A stretch of DNA of 64,000 bases from the NCBI RefSeq assembly GCF_016924835.1, contig NZ_CP070480.1, positions 1,922,001 through 1,986,000 on the forward strand, read 5' to 3'. Shown piece after piece: positions 22,635 to 31,051 of this stretch. The stretch's first letter is position 1; each line of letters opens with the position of its first letter. This DNA comes from Rothia sp. ZJ932. Lineage in GTDB: Bacteria > Actinomycetota > Actinomycetes > Actinomycetales > Micrococcaceae. The translations under genes were made by a program, and so were the position numbers. A model generated the notes under the pieces. It worked only from the letters and a program-made list of their open reading frames with translations, was not told the origin of the DNA and searched no databases.

Positions 22635-24305
22635 ATGAACGATTCGGTACAAACCCCGCTCAATATTGACCCTGACTGGTGGCGTCAAGCTGTGGTCTAC
22701 CAGATTTACCCCCGCTCATTTTCCGATCAGGACGGCAACGGCATCGGGGATCTGGTGGGTATCACCTTGAAGGTTCCCTATCTTAAAGAACTGGGAGTAG
22801 ATGCCGCTTGGCTCTCACCTTTCTACCCTTCAGCCCTTGCCGATGGCGGCTACGATGTTGATGATTACCGCGATGTAGACCCCAAAATCGGCACCCTTGA
22901 AGACTTCGATGTTATGGCGAAAACCTTGCACGATGCAGGTATCAAGCTGATTGTCGATATCGTTCCCAACCATTCTTCTGACCGTCACGAATGGTTTATT
23001 GAAGCGCTAAATTCACCCAAGGGGTCAGCGGCACGTGATCGCTATATCTTCCGCGACGGCACCGGAACCAACGGTGAGAACCCACCCACCGACTGGGTGT
23101 CAGTTTTCGGCGGACGCGCCTGGGAACCGGTAGGCGACGGACAATGGTACCTGCACATCTTCGCGCCCGAACAGCCCGATCTCAACTGGGAAAACTCCGA
23201 GGTACACGAAGACTTTAAAAAGACACTACGCTTCTGGTCTGACCGCGGAGTCGATGGTTTCCGCGTCGATGTTGCCCACGGAATGGCGAAAGACCTTACC
23301 GAACCGCTACCCAGTGAAGCGCAACTGCAGGAAATCCCCAAAGAGGGAAACCACCCTATCTGGGACCGCGACGAGGTACACAATATTTTCGAAGAGTGGC
23401 GCGAAGTGCTCAACGAATATGCCCCGCCCCGCACCGCCGTTGCCGAAGCATGGGTAGAAACCCACCGACGTCCGGCTTACGCCCGTTCAACCGGTCTGGG
23501 GCAAGCATTTAACTTCGATTTGCTCTCTTCACGCTTCAACGCTCAGGAGTTCCGCGATATTGTTGCCCTCAACCTAGAACTTGCCAAGAAGTCTGGCTCA
23601 TCTAGCACCTGGGTACTGTCCAACCACGACGTGGTACGCCATGCCACCCGCTACGGTTTGCCCATTGACGCTGAGAAAACCAATGAGCAGGTAGGACGCG
23701 AATGGCTACTCGCCGGCGGACCAGAGGATCAGCTCGATCGGGAACTGGGCGCGCGACGTGCCCGCGCTGCAACTCTCTTTGAGCTGGCGCTGCCGGGCTC
23801 AGCCTACCTCTACCAGGGCGAAGAACTTGGCTTACACGAGGTCGCTGATATCAGCGATGACCAGCGCCAAGACCCCACCTTCTTCCGCTCCCCCGGCATC
23901 AATATTGGTCGTGACGGTTGTCGCGTCCCGCTGCCCTGGGAGGCACTCGGTGATGCGTTCGGCTTTAGTGATGCAAAACCCCACCTGCCGCAACCCCACT
24001 GGTTTGCCCAGTACGCAGCTGATATTCAGGACGCCGACCCCACCTCAACCCTGAACCTCTACCGCGCAGCTTTGCGCCTGCGCACAGAACTTCAGACCGA
24101 TGAAGAACTTGAGTGGCTAGAAACCGGCAATGACAAGGTGCTTGCCTTCCGCCGTCCCAACGGCTGGGTGAACATCACCAACTTCGCTACCTTCGATGTA
24201 AAGATTCCGGAGGAACTGACCGAGGGAGAATTCCTGCTAGCTTCGGTACCTTTTGACGGTGAAAAGCTGCCCGGCTCCACGAGCGTCTGGTTCAAGCAGG
24301 ACTAG
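22635..24305 (+). CDS. GH13 alpha-glucosidase
   Basis: The 556-residue cytoplasmic enzyme is a glycoside hydrolase of family 13, of the alpha-glucosidase/oligo-glucosidase type (QIYPRSFSDQDGNGIGDL is diagnostic). Catalytic residues are the nucleophile Asp212 (GFRVDVAHG), acid/base Glu271 (VAEAWVE) and transition-state Asp332 (SNHDVVRH). It likely cleaves terminal glucose from malto- or isomalto-oligosaccharides or sucrose/trehalose-like substrates. AAGGAAG precedes the ATG. Codons 446-517 (23971-24186) are repeated perfectly 5.3 kb downstream at 29318-29533, where a second GH13 gene has been lost except for its end. Confidence 0.93.
   Translation: MNDSVQTPLNIDPDWWRQAVVYQIYPRSFSDQDGNGIGDLVGITLKVPYLKELGVDAAWLSPFYPSALADGGYDVDDYRDVDPKIGTLEDFDVMAKTLHDAGIKLIVDIVPNHSSDRHEWFIEALNSPKGSAARDRYIFRDGTGTNGENPPTDWVSVFGGRAWEPVGDGQWYLHIFAPEQPDLNWENSEVHEDFKKTLRFWSDRGVDGFRVDVAHGMAKDLTEPLPSEAQLQEIPKEGNHPIWDRDEVHNIFEEWREVLNEYAPPRTAVAEAWVETHRRPAYARSTGLGQAFNFDLLSSRFNAQEFRDIVALNLELAKKSGSSSTWVLSNHDVVRHATRYGLPIDAEKTNEQVGREWLLAGGPEDQLDRELGARRARAATLFELALPGSAYLYQGEELGLHEVADISDDQRQDPTFFRSPGINIGRDGCRVPLPWEALGDAFGFSDAKPHLPQPHWFAQYAADIQDADPTSTLNLYRAALRLRTELQTDEELEWLETGNDKVLAFRRPNGWVNITNFATFDVKIPEELTEGEFLLASVPFDGEKLPGSTSVWFKQD
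23971..24186 (+). repeat. 216-bp perfect direct repeat, copy 1
   Basis: From ATGCAAAACCCCACCTGCCG to ACATCACCAACTTCG the sequence is identical to 29318-29533. This copy lies inside the intact GH13 gene; sequence diverges completely on both sides. Confidence 0.97.
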
Positions 24306-24338
24306 GTTCTGGGCTCCTAGACAAAAAGTACCGTCTTG

Positions 24339-24375
24339 TGCTGTTTGTACCGCGACAATAAAGGTACAAACAGCA
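24339..24375. repeat. inverted repeat downstream of the GH13 gene
   Basis: GCTGTTTGTACC (24340-24351) and GGTACAAACAGC (24363-24374) form a perfect 12-bp inverted repeat with an 11-base loop. No T-tract follows on the plus strand. It may be a terminator without U-tract, an operator, or a remnant of an element end at the island boundary. Confidence 0.6.
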
Positions 24376-24382
24376 TAAGGCG

Positions 24383-24885
24383 ATGCTTTTTCAAACAGCT
24401 TTTTTAGAGCGCGTAGAAGCCCTCATCACCAAAGAGAAACAAGAACTAGCGCAGGATCCAGAAGAAGAACTCAACGAGCTCACCGCCATTCTGATGGACC
24501 GCGGGTTCACCGCAAAAACCGCGCGCACCGTAGCTCTTGAACTCACCGAAAAAGGACGCCTTGCACGCCCACCTAGACTTCAAACTCGGTATCGACGCGG
24601 ACGACATTCCCTCCCCTGAACGGCAGCATTCGCCTCGGCGGGATCCTTCCTCATGGGTGCGCTACTGCCAACCCTGCTGATTCTGCTGCTATTGGTTTCT
24701 ATCCGTATTCCGGCAACCTGCGTTGGTGTGCTGGTAACGCTGGCTATTACCGGCACTCTGGGCGCTAAATGGGACGGCTCACCCAAGTACGGCGGGGCAG
24801 CCCTACTCATGGTTATCGGCGGTGCGCTAGCATTATAGCGGTTACCTACGGAATCGGTCTGCTACTGGGAGTTTCAGTAGCCTAA
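24383..24885 (+). pseudogene. VIT/CCC1-family Fe/Mn transporter, 5'-truncated with three frameshifts
   Basis: Reading across three frames gives the C-terminal part of a VIT1/CCC1 (DUF125) transporter: ERVEALITKEKQELAQDPEE and LTAILMDRGFTAKTARTVAL, then in the next frame DALHAHLDFKLGIDADD, then AAFASAGSFLMGALLPTLL with two membrane segments ending GGALAL, then in another frame AVTYGIGLLLGVSVA and a stop. The N-terminal membrane segments are absent. Several independent breaks plus truncation make this a true relic rather than one sequencing error. It lies directly after the GH13 gene, just inside the repeat-bounded island. Confidence 0.85.
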
Positions 24886-24905
24886 GCAGGCTGTATAGGG
24901 TCATG

Positions 24906-24945
24906 AAAAAGCCGCCCGCACCCCAACATAGGGACGCGAGCGGCT
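24906..24945 (-). terminator. terminator of the 25024-26250 gene
   Basis: The minus strand forms AGCCGCTCGC...GCGGGCGGCT followed by TTTTT. A second hairpin closer to the stop codon (TTTTCCACCG / CGGTGGAAAA at 24978-25012) may help termination. Confidence 0.75.
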
Positions 24946-25023
24946 CTCTGATGTTGCCGGATGTAACCTTTGGTGGATTTTCCACCGAAATTTTCAAAAT
25001 AACGGTGGAAAATACACCAAACT

Positions 25024-26250
25024 TCAGAGGTTCAGCATCTTCTCAAGATCAGTAATCTCTACAGCAGCAGGAAACTGATTCCTCTTCTCAACCTCAACAA
25101 AATCAGGAATAGTCGAATGCTTCTCAAGCTCACCAGTATCTAGATTAAACCGATAAATATCAGCATCCTTACCCTTCCAAAATTTAATCTGGAAAAGATA
25201 GTTATCTTTAAACTCTAAGAAACCAGGATCAGAACTAGCATCATAGTCAGCAAGCTCAAACATCTTAGTATTATGAGCAGTTTCCAAATCTGTTTTAATG
25301 ACGTCACCGCTACCGGAGACCCACCAGAGGTCATTTTTATAAACATATTTGCTTATAAATGCTGGATTCCACATTTCATCATTAATGCGAGTGGACCAAT
25401 CGCCAGTAATTTCTTTTTCGAAAAATTCGCCAGTCCCGATATCATAAGAAACTAATGATGACCCCTCATAGTCCTGCGGTCCTCCTCCCATTGGGGATGT
25501 AATTTCAGATTTAAAATTATCAACAATATGATATAGTTTTTTATCTTTACACACTAAATCATTGTCATCCGAATGCAATTTATTATATTTAAAATCCCCA
25601 ACGGGTTCCGTCTTGAAATCTGGATAAAGAGAAAGATATTGGGCGGGTGATTCTGCAGCACCATATCCGCTATTAGTGGATGAAAGATATGGTGTAGTCT
25701 TCCCCCAAATGCTTCCATCTTCACATTGGGCAGCGTACTCTAAATTATGGGGTAATCGAAAAACCTTTCTAGTTTCCCCTTCATTTACAATGATTTTCCA
25801 CTCATAGCCACTTCCTTTTTCATCTATGAACCCTACATTATCCAAGGCGACAGATCCGCCTTCAGTGATTGGTAGCGAGAAGCTAAGCATAATATGAGGA
25901 GTTAATTCATAACCGTGCTCGATAGTTTTTAAACCGTTCGAGTCTAATATGTAATCATTTGATTGGTCGCGATAGTACAAACGTTCTCCATCAAAATTAA
26001 AGTCGGCTTTATTAAGTCCTTCCGTAGCGATATCGCTCCACTCCCGAGCCTCAGAATCGTAGAAAAGAACACTACTACCAGGATTATTTTCCAGACCATC
26101 AGCAGCATGATAATCCCCAGCAGCATAGACAACAAAAGAACTGTCTTTCAGCTGCTCTTCAGGACTCTTATCGCTAATCTGCACATTACCGGGCGTGCAT
26201 GCAGATAACAAAAAAAGAGCACTGACGCAAAGTGCAAACGGTTTCCTCAT
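25024..26250 (-). CDS. AT-rich lipoprotein of unknown function, possible beta-propeller
   Basis: The 408-residue product has a short signal peptide with lipobox FLLSAC (Cys18). The mature part has repeated blocks that look like propeller blades, each with a hydrophobic strand, polar turn and aromatic: SVLFYDSEAREW, ERLYYRDQSNDYIL, SSLVSYDIGTGEF, DIYRFNLDTGEL. I do not recognise a family. Base composition is far more AT-rich than the neighbours, with many ATA and TTA codons, a sign of transfer from another source. A good ribosome site (AGAGG, nine bases) precedes the ATG, and the same 20-base block recurs upstream of pckG. It is next to a secreted enzyme on the same strand; a partnership is possible but unproven. 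Confidence 0.8.
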   Translation of the reverse strand: MRKPFALCVSALFLLSACTPGNVQISDKSPEEQLKDSSFVVYAAGDYHAADGLENNPGSSVLFYDSEAREWSDIATEGLNKADFNFDGERLYYRDQSNDYILDSNGLKTIEHGYELTPHIMLSFSLPITEGGSVALDNVGFIDEKGSGYEWKIIVNEGETRKVFRLPHNLEYAAQCEDGSIWGKTTPYLSSTNSGYGAAESPAQYLSLYPDFKTEPVGDFKYNKLHSDDNDLVCKDKKLYHIVDNFKSEITSPMGGGPQDYEGSSLVSYDIGTGEFFEKEITGDWSTRINDEMWNPAFISKYVYKNDLWWVSGSGDVIKTDLETAHNTKMFELADYDASSDPGFLEFKDNYLFQIKFWKGKDADIYRFNLDTGELEKHSTIPDFVEVEKRNQFPAAVEITDLEKMLNL

Positions 26251-26337
26251 AGCAACTCACCTCTTTGTGAACTATGTCGGCGTGGGCAATGCCCTCAACG
26301 GAACACTACCCACACCTTCTATCTAGTAAATAACAGT

Positions 26338-27111
26338 CTAAAACCGTGTCTCATACAAAGTAACCCACGATGATTTAGCAATATCCGTAGGGTACACTCC
26401 CGGACCACCATTAGAATCAAGATCAACGTTAGGGTCTGTAGACTTATAGGCTGCCCACACCAGCTGTGAACAGTTATAAGAAGTAGCATTCACAGTCTTA
26501 TTTAAGAAAAAAATCCCGTTGTAAGGCTTTCCTACCTGACGTAAAGCAAAATTAGCAGCCTTAATCTTATTGGGACTCTGTTTATCCCAACCCACGTAGT
26601 ACTTATAGGCAGGTGCAGGTGCGATAGCGCTTCCTGCCCATACAGTACGCACAAATTTTTTATACCCCTCAGCCTCTACATAGTTTGAGTTGGTGTAATA
26701 GATACCATTATGTCCATGCGGGATGCCGGCAGTACTATTCGATGAATAGAAAATATCCCCAATGTACTTGGACGACTGTAAGGCAACCGTCCGCCCGCCT
26801 CCACTTGCAACCTCAGCTTGTGGTGCTGCAGCTGGCATACTCTCAGAAGAACCATCCATTGCATAGCTGCGATACTCATCAGCAGCCCTCTGAGCAGCCT
26901 GCTCCACAGAAATAGCCTGGCTCTGTGCCAGATCTTCCAACCCAGCAACGACTTCAGCACGTACCTGCACATCGTCGGCAGGAACACCAACCGAAGTAAC
27001 CAGATAATCAACATTTTGCTCATAAGCACTCTGTGCAATTCCTGGAGCAGAAGCCCCCATGAGAAGACCCACAGCAAGAACCGCAGTAGTGGAAACCTTC
27101 AAGAACCTCAT
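26338..27111 (-). CDS. secreted papain-like (YiiX/NlpC-P60 type) hydrolase
   Basis: The 257-residue protein has a Sec signal peptide (cleavage near APGIAQ-SAY), a helical region rich in Ala and Gln (residues 30-105), then a catalytic domain. That domain reads SKYIGDIFYSSN, GIPHGHNGIYY (His134 likely), KPYNGIFFLNK and SYNCSQLVWAAY (Cys214). His before Cys is the order of the permuted YiiX/YaeF branch of the NlpC/P60 superfamily, which cleaves peptide or acyl-amide bonds. Start was set at ATG 27111 because GAAGGAG lies seven bases upstream. It is followed by the AT-rich lipoprotein gene 87 bp later. Substrate is unknown: cell wall peptide or lipid are both possible. Confidence 0.75.
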   Translation of the reverse strand: MRFLKVSTTAVLAVGLLMGASAPGIAQSAYEQNVDYLVTSVGVPADDVQVRAEVVAGLEDLAQSQAISVEQAAQRAADEYRSYAMDGSSESMPAAAPQAEVASGGGRTVALQSSKYIGDIFYSSNSTAGIPHGHNGIYYTNSNYVEAEGYKKFVRTVWAGSAIAPAPAYKYYVGWDKQSPNKIKAANFALRQVGKPYNGIFFLNKTVNATSYNCSQLVWAAYKSTDPNVDLDSNGGPGVYPTDIAKSSWVTLYETRF

Positions 27112-27225
27112 CGTTCTCTCCTTCAATAAAAAGATCCATACAAGAGTAGGTTCAACACCGAAAAATCATATCTTCGATGTACCTACATAGTAAGCTCTGC
27201 CCGCAGTAAACAAAGGGAGGATTTT

Positions 27226-27253
27226 AAAAGTCGGTACTTAAGTACCGACTTTT
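27226..27253. promoter_or_regulatory. perfect 28-bp palindrome in a divergent intergenic region
   Basis: AAAAGTCGGTACTT followed by its exact reverse complement, no spacer. It lies between the divergently read secreted hydrolase and sensor kinase genes, a natural place for an operator bound by a dimeric regulator. It could instead act as a bidirectional hairpin. No regulator has been shown to bind it. Confidence 0.65.
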
Positions 27254-27363
27254 CTCAGCCTGGTAAAGAACACGGTTAGAAAGAGCTATACTCCCCTAAC
27301 TATGACCCGCGCCTCACCCTGCTATTCTCAAATTACCACTACAACCACCAAGAAACCCACCCC

Positions 27364-28502
27364 ATGAGCAGTCTTCTCAGCAACCTTAAACAGCTCACTC
27401 ATACCGCCGCACCCCAATACATCCATCTCCTAGCCCTCGGCGGTGGCGTCCTCTTCTGTGCCCTCGAAATCAGCTTCCACCTCACTTACTTCAATACCCC
27501 CTACGGTATACGAGCCATCATTCTCAGCGCCCACTACCTCGCCTGGGGAACCCTCTTCTACAAATGCAGCAAACTCTCAGCCTGGGCATATTGGTCAACA
27601 CTGCTCTTCGGGTCCATCATCTTCGTCACCTACTCCGACTACTACGCCTTCTTCGCACTCGCAGCCTACCCCCTCACCGTAGCCTTCAGCTCAACCAGGC
27701 AAAACATCATCAACCTCATCATTCTCTGTGCCGCCCTCACAGATGACATCCACGGAACCACCCCCTTCAACACCGTTGCCTTCATCACCATCAGCACAAT
27801 AGTATTCTTTTTTCCCCCCTAGTGATCCGCCTGCACTGGGAACGCACCATCCTAGAAACCCAAAAACGAAAAGCCCAACAAGAACAAAGCAGAAGAACAA
27901 AACAGGGAACTTGCCAGAGAACTCCACGACGGTCTCGCCCGCCATATCAGCGCACTCACCCTACAAGCCAACAAAGCCGCCATAGAAACCCCAGATGCAG
28001 TCACCAAAAACGAACTGCTCAACGCCATCAGCCTACAATCACGAGACGCCCTCCACCGCATGATGCGCACCCTACGCAACGAACAAGACCTCACCCAAAA
28101 ACCACACCTCACCAACACAGAAATAGACCTTCAAAGCACCCTCAAAGGAGCCCTTGAAAAACTAACTCTTGAAGGCTTCACCATCACCGGCAGCCAGGCA
28201 GACCTCACACAGATTCCCGATAGCCTTGCCCCCAGTCCTGCGCATGATCAACGAACTCGCCTTCAACATCAGCAAATACGCTCCACCGGGAAGCACGGTT
28301 GAATTCTCAACCCACCTCGAAAAATCCACGCTCACCGTACACAGCAAAAACACCCTGCAAAGAAAAAACACACCCGGCGCAGACTACGGGCTAGCCGGAG
28401 TCACCGAACGCATCAATGCCCTTGGCGGAACCATCAACATCCACAAGAAAAAACTGCGAAATCACCATCTACCTCCCCCCTCTAAAAAGGAAAAGACCAT
28501 GA
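27364..28502 (+). pseudogene. NarL-family sensor histidine kinase, four frameshifts
   Basis: Joined across frames this is a complete HisKA_3 kinase. Frame 1 (27364-27822) has four or five membrane segments and stops after FFFPP at a run of six C. Adding one base gives VIRLHWERTILETQKRK. A second shift near 27885 leads into AEEQNRELARELHDGLARHI, the phospho-acceptor box. A third at the five-C run near 28230 leads to PVLRMINELAFNISKYAPP (ATP-binding N-box) and DYGLAGVTERINALGG (G-box). A fourth in a run of six A near 28450 would give EITIYLPPL and a stop overlapping the regulator ATG. All breaks sit in or near short homopolymers, so resequencing matters, but clustering with other relics favours decay. 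Confidence 0.8.
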
Positions 28503-29122
28503 CACCAAAAATCAGGGTTGCAGTCATCGACGACGTACCCGAAGCCCTCGCCTTCTACATCACCTGCTGCCCAGACACACTAGAACTCATAGACCAAGCC
28601 AGCAACGGCGTGCAAGCTGTAGAGCTTGCCCATACGCTTCACCCCGACGTCGTCCTCATGGACGGCGTGGAAGCCAGCAAAATCATTCTTACCGAACTGC
28701 CGGACACAAAAATTATCGCCATCAGTATCTTCCACTCCAACGACTACGTAGTGCCCGCACTACAAACTGGAGTACATGGCTACCTGCTCAAAGACTCCCT
28801 ACCAGAAGAGGTCTACACCGCTATTATTTTGGTAGGACGAGGTTGCTCCGCAGTAGACGCCAGGGCAATAAGCAACCTTGTAGCATCGCTACCTAACCCT
28901 GTAGAAGGGCCAGACGAGATGTGGGCGTCGTTCACAGACACCGAAAAAAGAGTGACAGCTGCCCTCTGCAACGGCATGAGCAACAAGGAAATCTCTCTAC
29001 ATACCGGCTACGCAGAGTCAACCGTCAAAAATACGCTGGTGCATGTGATGGACAAGCTCGGCGTCAATAGCCGCCTGCAAATCGCCATTGAGGCGGGCAA
29101 GCATCGCTTCCCCACACAGTAA
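28499..29122 (+). CDS. NarL/LuxR-type response regulator with damaged receiver domain
   Basis: The 207-residue protein starts at ATG 28499 (AAGGAAAAG upstream), overlapping the expected kinase stop. The receiver domain has the acidic pair IDD and the phospho-acceptor in PDVVLMD, but the text then jumps to GVEASKI; the usual seven residues between (type IRMPGMD) are missing. Since MD occurs at both edges, an in-frame deletion between short repeats is likely. The C-terminal LuxR helix-turn-helix (FTDTEKRVTAALCNGMSNKE, then STVKNTLVHVMDKL) is intact. It is the partner of the broken kinase; phospho-signalling is probably lost although DNA binding may persist. Confidence 0.8.
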   Translation: MTPKIRVAVIDDVPEALAFYITCCPDTLELIDQASNGVQAVELAHTLHPDVVLMDGVEASKIILTELPDTKIIAISIFHSNDYVVPALQTGVHGYLLKDSLPEEVYTAIILVGRGCSAVDARAISNLVASLPNPVEGPDEMWASFTDTEKRVTAALCNGMSNKEISLHTGYAESTVKNTLVHVMDKLGVNSRLQIAIEAGKHRFPTQ

Positions 29123-29317
29123 ATTTTGTCATCGGAGGCAAGAATACGAGAGCATGCTCAGGCTTCCTTGCGGCTACATCCTGGGACTCAGCAGGAACCT
29201 CTGCGACAGAAGCGTTAGAAGACTTAACCTTCGCCACCAGGTCAGCGTTGGTAGCTACAACCTTCTTCTTAGGCTTCTTCGGCGCATCAGTTTTCTCTGC
29301 CCTTAGGCATCGCGGCA
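29123..29317 (-). pseudogene. fragment of a Lys/Ala-rich gene at the island edge
   Basis: The minus strand stays open from the repeat boundary through EKTDAPKKPKKKVVATNADL and ASVAEVPAESQDVAARKPEH. Composition (Lys, Ala, Val, Glu) and codon use look like a real protein tail rather than a shadow, but it has no start of its own: its upstream part is replaced by the 216-bp repeat. I do not recognise the family. Confidence 0.4.
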
Positions 29318-29533
29318 ATGCAAAACCCCACCTGCCGCAACCCCACTGGTTTGCCCAGTACGCAGCTGATATTCAGGACGCCGACCCCACCTCAACCCTG
29401 AACCTCTACCGCGCAGCTTTGCGCCTGCGCACAGAACTTCAGACCGATGAAGAACTTGAGTGGCTAGAAACCGGCAATGACAAGGTGCTTGCCTTCCGCC
29501 GTCCCAACGGCTGGGTGAACATCACCAACTTCG
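29318..29533 (+). repeat. 216-bp perfect direct repeat, copy 2
   Basis: Identical, by eye over its whole length, to 23971-24186. Together the copies bracket 5.1 kb of mostly broken or AT-rich genes. Confidence 0.97.
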
Positions 29534-29637
29534 GCAATAATCCCGTCGACCTGTCGGATGGCGACGTACTACTCACCAGCTCACCTTTGCGCGAAGGTCA
29601 GCTGAACGGCGCGTCCACCGCATGGATGAAAAAATAA
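29318..29637 (+). pseudogene. 3' remnant of a second GH13 glucosidase gene
   Basis: The frame reads the last 105 codons of a GH13 enzyme: the 72 codons of the repeat, identical to those of the intact gene, followed by a different natural tail (NNPVDLSDGDVLLTSSPL to AWMKK). No start or catalytic region is present. The tail differs from that of the intact gene, so a distinct paralogue once stood here. Confidence 0.88.
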
Positions 29638-29676
29638 ACAGTAATCTCTAGATCTGGCTTAAGCCACCTCAACGTT

Positions 29677-29729
29677 AAAACGCCCCGGTGCTCACCGCAC
29701 TGGTTCATCAGATACGGTGAGCACCGGGG
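29677..29729 (-). terminator. terminator after alcohol dehydrogenase
   Basis: A perfect 15-bp stem CCCCGGTGCTCACCG / CGGTGAGCACCGGGG with CGTTTT following on the minus strand. Confidence 0.85.
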
Positions 29730-29754
29730 TATTACTGCGCGCTAGATACTTTTA

Positions 29755-30810
29755 CTATGCGCGGCTAATAACAACTTTCACCGCGTCGTGCTCAGCAGCA
29801 TTGCTAAAGAGGTCATATGCCTCCTCAAACTGATCAAAGGTGAAGTAATGAGTAGCCATAGCCTTCGCATCGAGGCGACCAGCTTTGACCATGTTCAGCA
29901 AAATATCCACCGATGAGCAAGAAACAAGACCGGTCGCGATGCTGATATTAGAAATCCACAGTTTATTCAGGGGCAGCTCAACAGCTTTGCCGTGAACTCC
30001 AGCGTTAGCGACAGCACCGAAAGGACGCACCACGTTCAAGCATGTCTCAAAAGTTACGGGAATACCCACCGCCTCAATGGCGACATCTACACCCAGCCCG
30101 TCGTTGGAAAGAGCCTTAATCTGTTCAACAGCGTCAGCATCTGACGCATTGACCTTATCGGTGGCGCCTAGCTCCAATGCCTTGTTCATACGGTTGTCAT
30201 CCATATCAACAGTAATCACGCGTCCAGCGCCTGCCAGCTTGGCGGTCATAATTGCGCCAAGACCTACAGGACCCGCGCCAATGACTGCCACAGTATCGCC
30301 CGGTTTTGTGTTGCCGTTTTCAATACCAATCTCAAAACCGGTGGGCAAGGCGTCAGTGAGGTAAAGAACCTCATCGTCGCTCAGCCCCTCGGGGACGCGG
30401 TGTACCGAGGTTTCAGCGAAGGGCACACGCACGTACTCAGCTTGGGTACCGTCAATCATGTAACCGAAAATCCAGCCGACGCCCCAGGGATTTGACTGGC
30501 AGTGAGCCGCCTGGTTCTTCTTGCAGTAGGAACACTTGCCGCAGTTGGTCACCGCGGGAATAATAATGCGATCGCCCACCTTCAAATCGGTGACAGAAGC
30601 ACCCACCTCAGTAATAGTACCCACCGCTTCGTGCCCCAGAATGCGTCCGCTCTCCACCTCAGGCACATCGCCTTTAAGAATATGCAAATCAGTACCGCAA
30701 ATAGTGGTGGTATCAACGCGAGCAATAACATCAGTGGGATTAATAATCTGCGGGTCAGATACTTCTTCCCATCGACGCTGACCGGGACCGTGGTAAACAA
30801 GTGCTTTCAT
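29755..30810 (-). CDS. zinc-dependent alcohol dehydrogenase
   Basis: The 351-residue medium-chain dehydrogenase has catalytic zinc ligands Cys38 (TICGTDLH) and His60-Glu61 (GHEAVG), four structural zinc cysteines (C90, C93, C96, C104 in NCGKCSYCKKN...HC), and the NAD(P) fold GAGPVGLGA followed by TVDMDDNR, whose acidic residue favours NAD. It oxidises an alcohol or reduces an aldehyde; substrate unknown. The start ATG 30810 gives the canonical MKALVYHGPG and has GAGGAG upstream; a longer frame adds 27 unrelated residues. It is a single gene with its own terminator. Confidence 0.92.
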   Translation of the reverse strand: MKALVYHGPGQRRWEEVSDPQIINPTDVIARVDTTTICGTDLHILKGDVPEVESGRILGHEAVGTITEVGASVTDLKVGDRIIIPAVTNCGKCSYCKKNQAAHCQSNPWGVGWIFGYMIDGTQAEYVRVPFAETSVHRVPEGLSDDEVLYLTDALPTGFEIGIENGNTKPGDTVAVIGAGPVGLGAIMTAKLAGAGRVITVDMDDNRMNKALELGATDKVNASDADAVEQIKALSNDGLGVDVAIEAVGIPVTFETCLNVVRPFGAVANAGVHGKAVELPLNKLWISNISIATGLVSCSSVDILLNMVKAGRLDAKAMATHYFTFDQFEEAYDLFSNAAEHDAVKVVISRA

Positions 30811-30988
30811 GAGACTGCATCTCCTCACGCCTTCTCGCACTGCTGTGTGCGATATCTGTCTGCTGTAGTGGAATAAAAAACCTTCCACCATCAGTCTACG
30901 CAGGGGGTGATATAGGGTACAAATAACCTATACGGCTTGGCATTCTCAAGGCTTAAGGTACAGAAAAACTACCGCCTCAAAGCAAAGA

Positions 30989-31031
30989 TACCGCCTACGG
31001 TGGATCAATGAATTTCACCCCTTAGACGGTA
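30989..31031 (-). terminator. possible terminator after regX3
   Basis: The minus strand has TACCGTCTA...TAGGCGGTA with an inner GGTG/CACC pairing, 20 bp after the regX3 stop. The following T-tract is weak. Confidence 0.4.
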
Positions 31032-31051
31032 CTTTTTATCACCTCAATGGC

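Noticed and set aside
24306-29317. Prophage or integrative element
   Set aside because: No integrase, transposase, phage structural or tRNA-site features; recombination between GH13 paralogues explains the borders better.
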